The position numbers and the translations under genes were made by a program. A DNA stretch of 18,897 bases from CALWZE01 sp036644375. GTDB taxonomy: Bacteria > Bacillota > Clostridia > Oscillospirales > Ruminococcaceae. This document shows, in pieces, positions 14,801 through 18,897 of the stretch. The stretch spans positions 1-18,897 of the forward strand of contig JAVXQD010000041.1 in assembly GCA_036644375.1 (NCBI GenBank), given 5' to 3'. The notes under the pieces are model-generated. The model made no database searches, had not been told where the DNA came from, and was given only the letters and a program-made list of their open reading frames with translations. Each line of letters starts with the position of its first letter. The stretch's first letter is position 1.

Positions 14801-16873
14801 TGACGTATTTTTTATTTCAGTTTCGTACTTGTTGAATTCACGCGCGATATCGTTAAACTCGTTTCCGATTTTTCCGCGCTCCTCAGCGGCTGCTTTTTCT
14901 TTGAGATAGTCGGGATACTTATCTTTTTCTTCTTTATTAATATATCTGTCAGTTTGGATAAGCTCACCGATGCGATGCGCAACACTTACCCACGAAAGCA
15001 TAATTTCCCCATCTTGATTAGCAGTTTTTCTGTGCGATATCTCAAGGCCCTTGCTTCCGTACTCAACTTTTATGTCGGTACCGATAATTGCGGGATACAT
15101 GCCTCCGTTACCATATTCCGCGCGGAGATAATCTGCGTTTTCCTTCTGTGTATGTCCTTTTTGATACTGCTCATACGTTCTCATATGACTATTGCTTATG
15201 CCGCTTCCTCGTCGCAGCACAGCATCGATGACTTCCTGAGGCATAGCAAAAGCGGAGAACTTTTCAGTATTCTCCGCTTCTATCAATCCTATTTGTTCCC
15301 CTACGCTCGGCAATTTTGATGCATTGTCCGTAAACTCTCCGAGAATTATCATACCCTCGTAGTATTTTGCTATTATGCCCCAATCATAGTAGCCTTGAGA
15401 GGTGCGTGAAATATAGGCTCCCTCCCATAGATGCAGAACATTTTGCATTTTTTTGTATCCTACACGCCGTTTATTTGCAATTAGGATTTCGGTGTAATCC
15501 ACATTGAAGATACTCTTGATATATTCCGCACGCTCTTTTTCATCATTATGCAGCGCGTAAAAGGCTGAAATCTCTTTCTTGTTGGCGGCCAGATGTGGAG
15601 TCGTTTTAAGGATTGCCTTGATATCATCTTCGGAATGAAAAAACGGAAGACTTTTGTCCTCCGTTCTTCGGTCGTAATATTCTAATCGTAGATTAGTTCC
15701 TCGCGAATCATCTCGTCCACCGAGTGTTCGATATTGTTCATCAGTCCAACCCACTGCATCTGGTCTTTTGCTTTCAGCTCCTCGGTCACGCCGTAGTTCT
15801 TCGCCATCTGCGGGATTAATAAGTCTCTCCTGTCCTGCGCTATCCTGTCTACCTCCCTCAGATGCTCGTTCAGCTTGCCCGTTGTCAGCAGCGTCACGTA
15901 TTCCCCCCTTCGATGCTCCATGAGATATCTCTTTCTCATCCGGCCGTATTTTCTGATAGGGATATTCTCGCCTTCCTCCGGAAGTGCCAAGTTCGGCAGC
16001 ATGTAGTCGCCCTCCTGCCTGTATGTCAGCTTCATATATGTCATCCCTTTCCGATAAAGTATTTTCCTTATCACCACTATACAACAGGTTTTGATTTTTC
16101 ACAATTCTGCTTTTGTCATTTTTTTGTGTCCCGCGAACCACAGAAGCTATTGCACTGAGTCCTATCTCGGCTATATCGCTCGTCGCAGTTCCCAATTCAT
16201 TTATTGTCTCTTTGGTCGTGAAATTGGCAATGCCGCTAAAATCCTCCGGGTCAAAGTAATCATCTGCCTCAAATCCGCATCGGGTAAGCATCATGTGCGC
16301 CACGCTGTTTTTTAGTATATCCTCAAAAATTGCTCCGACGTTAAACTCGTCAAAATCCTCTAAAAAGCTATTATCTTTCTTTCGCAGAAGCTCATCCAAA
16401 TAGTCGTGCATACTGTCCTCTACGGCATTGTGTGCAGCCAATATGACCGTTTCAGGCAGATTTGTTTTTTCCTCCTGTATGCCAAACCGATTTTCGAGAC
16501 ATTCGATTACTTCACTGTTATTTTGTTCATTAAGTTTCCATATTGGTACATTGCGTGACAATTGGCTTTCGTGAGTATCAGAAATATCAAAATAGTATTT
16601 GAGCTGCATGTTGTCGCGATTCTTTTCATCAAACACGGCAAGTCCGTGTGAACCCTTGTTTACCCATCGCCCAAAGTTTTTATTCCATTTTTCTATTTCC
16701 AATACTGCTGTAGCATTTGGATTCTGAGCATAAATCAGAACCTGTTCTTCAAATCTGCATTTGTAATTGCAACATGCGGCGCTGAGAAATCCCCGCCATT
16801 CTGTTTCGTTTTTTGTTATTCGCTTTATGGTTTGCTCATACAATCTCGTTATTTGCTCATACTTATTTTCCAA
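8858..16873 (-). CDS. Giant ArdC-like / N6-methylase / Snf2-helicase protein of a conjugative element
   Basis: This 2671-residue protein is typical of very large clostridial mobile-element proteins. Domains in order: an ArdC-like ssDNA-binding N-terminus (about 5-110; FGRWVNKGSHGLAVFD); a hydrophilic G/R/E/D-rich linker (about 280-398) that also encodes TnpV in another frame; polyvalent-protein-type modules (about 500-1100); an adenine methylase with motif I EPSCGTGNF (1195-1203) and motif IV NVPF (1259-1262, a variant of NPPY); and a superfamily 2 helicase with Walker A HCVGAGKSY (K1875), DEAD (2033-2036), ATGTPVSNT, and motif VI QRSGRTIRR (2361-2369). A coiled-coil tail follows (about 2430-2650). 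It probably acts on incoming or transferring DNA. The start is TTG 16871-16873, with AGGAGGTG five nt upstream. It ends AAAQER. No frameshift is evident. Confidence 0.9.
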   Translation of the reverse strand: MENKYEQITRLYEQTIKRITKNETEWRGFLSAACCNYKCRFEEQVLIYAQNPNATAVLEIEKWNKNFGRWVNKGSHGLAVFDEKNRDNMQLKYYFDISDTHESQLSRNVPIWKLNEQNNSEVIECLENRFGIQEEKTNLPETVILAAHNAVEDSMHDYLDELLRKKDNSFLEDFDEFNVGAIFEDILKNSVAHMMLTRCGFEADDYFDPEDFSGIANFTTKETINELGTATSDIAEIGLSAIASVVRGTQKNDKSRIVKNQNLLYSGDKENTLSERDDIYEADIQAGGRLHAAELGTSGGRREYPYQKIRPDEKEISHGASKGGIRDAADNGQAERASEGGRQDSAGQERLINPADGEELRRDRGAESKRPDAVGWTDEQYRTLGGRDDSRGTNLRLEYYDRRTEDKSLPFFHSEDDIKAILKTTPHLAANKKEISAFYALHNDEKERAEYIKSIFNVDYTEILIANKRRVGYKKMQNVLHLWEGAYISRTSQGYYDWGIIAKYYEGMIILGEFTDNASKLPSVGEQIGLIEAENTEKFSAFAMPQEVIDAVLRRGSGISNSHMRTYEQYQKGHTQKENADYLRAEYGNGGMYPAIIGTDIKVEYGSKGLEISHRKTANQDGEIMLSWVSVAHRIGELIQTDRYINKEEKDKYPDYLKEKAAAEERGKIGNEFNDIAREFNKYETEIKNTSKSLNLYVLLDCGWKFRVGDKITNSLTMHGDYILPLMRKAMADVIACDTKFSERAQNVLRLLDSEIAKPLEPTFDELNPPPEPVMEYHFSVGDVVYLTDGKYEVLAADDRAVRLYDETFPIFNKELSRADFIKELSMKHMNDRLLVESEIDEDAESEPVAEIKATEDTIAQTEKKPDSIGLSIGFSGHPAFYDREFHDRNTNLSFALGNKLLGVLDEKQHRERQDENNKVGWYHKTDFAIASVVGGEEFNYDGRFDIGDGEGDLIAHIKNYYDYMLSPDCPFTAEWKRKGEDYYREQIESLHNGRDIFVPFLEQHTELTPEDNHALAEIMATENEWFVHAEEAEENHYLQAEIVAPTADDIIEKEIKKPRNASSILFPEISYDERLNFVVEEDSLGTGAPKERFANNIAAIQVLKQIENDNRLATADEQDILARYVGWGGLSDAFDESKTTWSREFEQLKNQLTESEYAAARESTLTAFYTPSIVIEAMYKAIEGMGFKTGNILEPSCGTGNFLGMLPDSMSESKIYGVELDTISGRIAQQLYQKSSIAVQGYEKTELPDSFFDVSLGNVPFGQFKVADTKYDKHNFLIHDFFFAKTLDKVRPGGIIAFITSKGTMDKESPAVRKYIAQRADLIGAVRLPNNAFKASAGTEVTSDILFLQKRDHIVDIEPDWVYLSTDNNGIKMNQYFVDNPDMILGNMEMITGQYGMESACVPRTGDELAQLLDDAMRNINAEISEPEINIDDEANADRTILQADPNVRNFSYAIVDGQIYYREDSVMSLQQVSLTVASRIKGLIEIRDCVYDLIELQTEDFSDEQIKAEQCRLNGLYDTFAAKYGYINTRGNEMAFAEDSAYPLLRSLEVLDDENKVVGKADMFTKRTIKQRIIITHADTAVDALGVSLGEKACIDIEFMSSLMGGIDRIPDIINDLEGIMFKDPKSITDNHDRWVTADEYLSGNVRKKLAEAIEANEQSNGEFSSNVKALTAVQPKDLTAGEIYVKLGTTWLPTKVIEDFVFNLLDTPWSVKNKMEVLYCAHTCEWNITEKGRDRGSVKASHTYGTKRISAYKIIEDTLNLRDVRIFDTIYEDGKEKRVLNKKETAFAQSRQELIKSKFAEWIWENPKRREMICAMYNERFNSIRNREYDGSFLQFAGMNPEIKLLPHQINAAARIIYGGNTLLAHCVGAGKSYEMIAAAMESKRLGLCNKPLFVVPNNIVGQFASEFLQLYPSANVLMATKRDFEKKNRKKLCGRIATGEYDGVIIGHSQLEKIPMSIERQAEMLNRQISDIVDGINDMQRNNGEHYTVKQMEKTKKKLQAKLEKLNDATHKDSVVTFEQLGVDRLFTDEADLFKNLFLYTKMRNVGGIAQVEAQKSSDLYMKARYLDELTDNHGTIFATGTPVSNTMAELYTMQRYLQYDALERQGLQHFDAWAAQYGETVTAFELKPEGTGFQQKTRFAYFHNLPELMSLFCEVADIQTADMLKLPVPVAHYETIITKPSEIQKEMVAALAVRADNVRNGLVQPYEDNMLLITNDGRKLALDQRVVNSMLGDNPVSKVNSCVDNVYRIWDENKADKLTQLVFCDMSTPKQNGVFSVYDDVVAKLIGKGIPPNEIAVIHDADNEEKKKILFSKVRSGQVRVLLGSTSKLGAGTNIQDLIIASHDLDAPWRPRDLEQRSGRTIRRGNKNRDVYIYRYVTEGTFDSYLYQMLENKQRFVSQIMTSKPALRTIADVDESALSYAEIKALATGNPHIIEKCNLEADVAKLNMLKSGFLSQRYELEDRILKDYPQEIKRLTETIEGLKQDIQQAAENTKPNLEDFSAMIIDGVSLTEKKAAGTAILKACKSMSELKAIELGRYRGFDMRLSFDAFCKTHEITLKNKLLHTIKLGDDLYGNITRIDNELENLPARLTASEEKLKNTEIQLVNAKEEVKKIFPQEKEMEQKMARLNELNIIFKSDEKDTPLIDCIPDENDKEEPGRRAAAQER
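15682..16035 (-). CDS. tnpV: TnpV-like protein nested out of frame in the giant gene
   Basis: A 117-residue ORF lies wholly inside the giant gene on the same strand but in a different frame. It begins MKLTYRQEGDYMLPNLALPE and contains KYGRMRKRYLMEHRR, TLLTTGKLNEHL and KDQMQWVGLMNNI, ending EELIYD. This is the pattern I recognise as the TnpV family of clostridial transposons such as Tn4451. The chosen ATG (16033-16035) has GGAAAGGG nine nt upstream; in-frame ATGs at 16044 and 16077 are alternatives. Most third codon positions in this frame are G or C, and the region looks visibly more GC-rich than its surroundings. The giant protein in the same bases is a low-complexity hydrophilic linker, as expected if the TnpV frame is the constrained one. 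TnpV's biochemical role is not known to me. Expression is not shown. Confidence 0.7.
   Translation of the reverse strand: MKLTYRQEGDYMLPNLALPEEGENIPIRKYGRMRKRYLMEHRRGEYVTLLTTGKLNEHLREVDRIAQDRRDLLIPQMAKNYGVTEELKAKDQMQWVGLMNNIEHSVDEMIREELIYD
16045..16052 (-). promoter_or_regulatory. Candidate ribosome binding site for nested tnpV
   Basis: GGAAAGGG on the minus strand lies nine nt before the ATG at 16033-16035. It favours that start over the upstream in-frame ATGs, the nearer of which directly abuts this element. It lies inside the giant gene's coding sequence, so its function would require internal initiation. Confidence 0.4.
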
Positions 16874-16897
16874 GGTTACACCTCCTATCTTTCCATT
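16865..16897. repeat. 33-nt sequence copied beside the scaffold gap (copy 1, native)
   Basis: This stretch holds the end of the conserved hypothetical gene (ATGGAAAGATAG), the AGGAGGTG ribosome binding site (16879-16886) and the TTG start of the giant gene. The identical 33 nt occur at 17324-17356, directly after the run of N. In this copy every element has an obvious function, so it is the native one. Confidence 0.9.
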
Positions 16898-17313
16898 GTT
16901 CTTTGCTGCTGACGGGGAATGGAAAACCCATAGACTTTGGCAATCTCATCGCCAAGCCTGCGGGTAATTCTCGTTATATCAGCACGTGTAGCCGTCCCGT
17001 TGTAAATCTTTTCTTTTAGCCTATCAATCTGTTCCTCTGTAACATTGTCTTTATAGGTGCGATAAAGGTAGTAATTGGTGCCGTCGTGATGAACGGCATC
17101 ACAACGCATGTCTCCCAACTTATCAACATACCAAGTGGCATAATCCATACCGCTGTAAAGGCAATCCGCAATATTGCCGGAGTCAATTTCACTGTAGCCG
17201 GAATAGCGCCAATCCCAGCGCCCGATGTCCGCTACTCGCAATATCGGGCGGGAAAGCTGCACTTTGAGATTGACGCGCACATCATTAAGGTGATTTTCGT
17301 TGACGTATACCAT
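16885..17313 (-). CDS. Conserved hypothetical protein, C-terminal 142 residues (gene broken by the gap)
   Basis: The visible reading frame begins MVYVNENHLNDVRVNLKVQL and ends with PRQQQRTMER and a TAG stop. It contains LSRPILRVADIGRWDWRYSG, NIADCLYSGMDYATWYVDKL and HHDGTNYYLYRTYK. I recognise this as a protein commonly found just upstream of the giant methylase/helicase in clostridial elements, but I know of no assigned function. The ATG at the gap edge has no visible ribosome binding site. The missing N-terminus is almost surely the short frame at 17344-17469: dropping 17314-17355 (42 nt, 14 codons) joins KEL to MVYV in frame and gives a 180-residue protein. It is soluble, with no transmembrane segment. 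The giant gene starts 11 nt after its stop. Confidence 0.8.
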   Translation of the reverse strand: MVYVNENHLNDVRVNLKVQLSRPILRVADIGRWDWRYSGYSEIDSGNIADCLYSGMDYATWYVDKLGDMRCDAVHHDGTNYYLYRTYKDNVTEEQIDRLKEKIYNGTATRADITRITRRLGDEIAKVYGFSIPRQQQRTMER

Positions 17314-17323
17314 NNNNNNNNNN
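17314..17323. other. Scaffold gap (10 N)
   Basis: Ten undetermined bases join two contigs. The bases to the right begin with a 33-nt duplicate of 16865-16897, and the bases to the left end in CCAT, which also occurs within that duplicate at 17352-17355. These facts suggest that the true sequence has no gap here and that the contigs overlap by only a few bases, or that the right contig ended in a different strain variant. Confidence 0.95.
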
Positions 17324-17356
17324 ATTTTCCAAGGTTACACCTCCTATCTTTCCATT
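17324..17356. repeat. 33-nt duplicate at the contig edge (copy 2, probably misplaced)
   Basis: It is identical to 16865-16897 and directly abuts the N run. It introduces an in-frame TAG, a ribosome binding site and the first codons of the giant gene at a position where the family protein would simply continue. It is either an assembly artefact or the footprint of a deletion variant in which most of the hypothetical gene is lost. Confidence 0.85.
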
Positions 17357-17469
17357 AGTTCTTTGCGCTCGTCCTCGGTCATATCGGGATATTCCGCTTC
17401 AAGGTCGTCTTTCCAGTCTTTATAATCAAGGTTGTAATTGCTCCAAATGATGTGCCTGTCATCTTTCAT
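17344..17469 (-). CDS. Conserved hypothetical protein, N-terminal fragment (41 residues as assembled)
   Basis: It starts at ATG 17467-17469, overlapping the stop of the LPD28-like gene (ATGA). It reads MKDDRHIIWSNYNLDYKDWK, then continues through an acidic stretch to DERKEL. As assembled it stops after MER inside the 33-nt duplicate. I judge the first 38 residues to be the genuine N-terminus of the protein whose remainder lies at 16885-17313; the M is in frame with MVYV across the gap. The upstream GGGGTGAT serves as ribosome binding site. The alternative, a real 41-residue peptide produced by a deletion variant, cannot be excluded. Confidence 0.75.
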   Translation of the reverse strand: MKDDRHIIWSNYNLDYKDWKDDLEAEYPDMTEDERKELMER

Positions 17470-17537
17470 CGCTCATCACCCCGTTCTTTCTTTTTAGCTG
17501 GGTTAATCGGCTTGCCATTGTCATCATAATTTTTCGG
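17465..17537. repeat. 73-nt near-identical repeat, copy 1
   Basis: It matches 18421-18493 with one difference (GGGTTAAT against GGGTCAAT). It encodes the shared C-terminal tail (PKNYDDNGKPI, then PAKKKERGDER) of the two LPD28-like proteins plus the ATGA junction with the next gene. Upstream parts of the two genes are much less alike. The repeat spacing is 956 nt. Confidence 0.9.
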
Positions 17538-18425
17538 GTCAGCGGCAGTCACTTCAAAGCCAAACATGGAACCGGCTTTCATAGCTTCTTCCTGTGCTTT
17601 ACTCACACCACGCAATCCATTGTGCTCCTCGGCAATCGCTTTGGCATCAGCTTTATCCGTAAACTGGATGTCTGTCTTGTAGTAGCCAGTTTCACCTCGA
17701 TTGAGAATGACCACCGCGCCGGTATCCTGCAAGGTAGAGTAGCATTGCTCCGGCAGAGAAGAGCGCAGTGGAACGATTTTGTTGCCGTTTTGCTCTATGC
17801 TCTCGGCAAGCTCGCAGATATGATACAGGTTGATGCCAACTTTCAAGTGATAATCATCAATATATCGGCAGACACTATCCTCTTTTATACCGTCCGAAGT
17901 TGTAATGCGCACCTTATCGCCATCCGGGATGCGAAAAATTTCTTTATAATTGGGATTGATAAAACGAATGCCCTTGGAAGCCTGTTCAATATTAAGGTCA
18001 AGCCATTTTGCAATATACGGGAAAATACAAAAATTATAATCGTCTTTTTGGGGATTGCAGCGAATGAGATAGGCATAATTTTCGGTGTCGGCACGAAAGC
18101 CAAAGGACTCGTCGTTATATCGGCTTTCCATCCTGCTTCCCGGTTGGTTGGCACAATAGAAATTCATTGCATTTCTGTCTTTTAGAATACCGCCGTACTG
18201 CTCATCGGAACGTAGAGCGTTTATCACATCATCAAATTCCACATTAAATTTATCGGTTTTGCGGCTTGCGTAATGGTCAAACCAAGTGGTAAAAAACTCT
18301 TTGCCGCTACTTGCAAAATCGCCACGCAGATACCCGATACCGCCGCACCCCCTCACAAGCTGCTGACTCTGGGAAAAGGCATACTTCTGTTCTTCGGGTG
18401 TCATGATTCTAAGTTCCATATTCAT
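17466..18425 (-). CDS. LPD28-like mobile-element protein
   Basis: This 319-residue protein begins MNMELRIMTPEEQKYAFSQS and has an N-terminal region (about 1-165) typical of Firmicute element proteins. A C-terminal domain follows that I recognise as large polyvalent protein-associated domain 28: FRIPDGDKVRI, CRYIDDYHLKVGINLYHICE, PLRSSLPEQCYSTL, GETGYYKTD, and KAQEEAMKAGSMFG, with the tail PKNYDDNGKPI. The domain occurs in proteins of conjugative and phage-like elements; its biochemical role is unknown to me. The ATG at 18423-18425 overlaps the previous stop (ATGA), with GGGGTGAT upstream; a second ATG two codons on is possible. It ends with the ATGA overlap to the next gene. The preceding gene is a tandem paralog with a nearly identical tail. 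Confidence 0.8.
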   Translation of the reverse strand: MNMELRIMTPEEQKYAFSQSQQLVRGCGGIGYLRGDFASSGKEFFTTWFDHYASRKTDKFNVEFDDVINALRSDEQYGGILKDRNAMNFYCANQPGSRMESRYNDESFGFRADTENYAYLIRCNPQKDDYNFCIFPYIAKWLDLNIEQASKGIRFINPNYKEIFRIPDGDKVRITTSDGIKEDSVCRYIDDYHLKVGINLYHICELAESIEQNGNKIVPLRSSLPEQCYSTLQDTGAVVILNRGETGYYKTDIQFTDKADAKAIAEEHNGLRGVSKAQEEAMKAGSMFGFEVTAADPKNYDDNGKPINPAKKKERGDER

Positions 18426-18493
18426 CGCTCATCACCCCGTTCTTTCTTTTTAGCTGGGTCAATCGGCTTGCCATTGTCATCATAATTTTTCGG
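18421..18493. repeat. 73-nt near-identical repeat, copy 2
   Basis: This is the partner of 17465-17537, with one mismatch over 73 nt. It encodes the last 23 or so codons of the upstream LPD28-like gene and the overlapping ATGA start of the next one. Such a high local match between otherwise diverged paralogs suggests recent gene conversion or strong selection on the tail and junction. Confidence 0.9.
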
Positions 18494-18897
18494 ATTGGCG
18501 GCAGGGCAATTCCAGCCGTATACAGAGCCTGCAAGCATAGCCGCTTCCTGCGCCTTGGTAACGCCCTGCTTTTTGTTGCGGTCATCGGCAAAGATACGGT
18601 TTTGTGATGAATCAACTGCGGAAAACTCACTGGGGAAATATCCCTTTTCGCCAAATTTAATAACAATCAGCTCTCCATTTGAGAGTAGCGTGGAATGGCA
18701 CGATTCAGGCAATATAGGCTTTTCCTGGGCGTATCGGCTGCCGTTTCGCTCCATAATCTCGGCAAACTGACAGATGTGGTAGAGGCTATTGCCAATCTCG
18801 GCGTGGGTTTCATCGATGTATCGACAGGTGCGCTCCAGCTTTTCACCTGTATCAAGGGTAATAGTGATTTCGCCTCCATCCTCTATACGAAATAAAT
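18422..18897 (-). CDS. LPD28-like mobile-element protein, 5'-truncated by the window edge
   Basis: The frame is open from the right edge to the TGA at 18422-18424, giving about 158 visible codons. The first visible residues include FRIEDGGEITI, then CRYIDETHAEIGNSLYHIC and QFAEIMERNG, aligning with the LPD28-like domain of the next gene, so the true start lies beyond the window. It continues PILPESCHSTL, GEKGYFPSEF, KAQEAAMLAGSVYGW and the shared tail PKNYDDNGKPI ending GDER. The internal ATG at 18752-18754 is not a credible start because the domain extends well upstream of it. It is a tandem paralog of the downstream gene and overlaps its start by four bases. Confidence 0.82.
   Translation of the reverse strand, partial: LFRIEDGGEITITLDTGEKLERTCRYIDETHAEIGNSLYHICQFAEIMERNGSRYAQEKPILPESCHSTLLSNGELIVIKFGEKGYFPSEFSAVDSSQNRIFADDRNKKQGVTKAQEAAMLAGSVYGWNCPAANPKNYDDNGKPIDPAKKKERGDER

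Noticed and set aside
15862..16158. Plus-strand ORF opposite the tnpV region
   Set aside because: It is a third frame in a GC-richer region where stops are scarce. It matches no family I know.
1..18897. tRNA genes, CRISPR arrays, or att-type direct repeats bounding the element
   Set aside because: No cloverleaf-like sequence, no regularly spaced repeats and no integrase gene were seen; the element's ends appear to lie outside the window.

Overview
The window looks like part of an integrative conjugative (or otherwise mobile) element from a low-to-moderate GC Firmicute, most likely a gut Clostridia-type organism. I base this on strong AGGAGG-type ribosome binding sites, on LPD28-like proteins, on a very large ArdC-like/methylase/Snf2-helicase protein, on a Toprim (DUF3991-like) protein and on a TnpV-like ORF, all of which I recognise from clostridial mobile elements. 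I could not run any search. All genes I can support lie on the minus strand, so transcription runs from high to low coordinates.

Core block (18897 to 8858): a 5'-truncated LPD28-like gene, a second complete LPD28-like gene, a conserved hypothetical gene broken by a 10-N scaffold gap, and the 2671-residue methylase/helicase gene. These are joined by ATGA start/stop overlaps or short gaps, as in one operon. A complete TnpV-like ORF is nested in another frame of the giant gene, inside its hydrophilic linker.

Fic unit (8845 to 7194): a good promoter follows the giant gene's stop codon, then come two Fic-family genes overlapping by one base (TAATG), then a 12-bp-stem intrinsic terminator. It reads as a self-contained bicistronic insert.

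Toprim block (7165 to about 5160): a Toprim/DUF3991-like gene, a two-TM coiled-coil protein, and decayed copies of a Toprim gene tail.

Kinase block (5058 to 105): three diverged HipA/CtkA-like kinases, with a small protein translationally coupled to the second and a polytopic membrane protein between the second and third. Hairpins with related arms follow three of the genes. No HipB-like helix-turn-helix partner is present. This cluster is the best candidate here for an undescribed accessory (toxin-like, signalling or defence) system, but that function is inference.

The main technical caution is the gap at 17314-17323. The sequence to its right begins with a 33-nt copy of 16865-16897. Removing exactly 42 nt joins two ORFs in frame into one 180-residue protein, so the split is probably an assembly artefact or a strain mixture. 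No tRNA, rRNA or CRISPR array was seen. Bases 1-104 hold nothing I can support.
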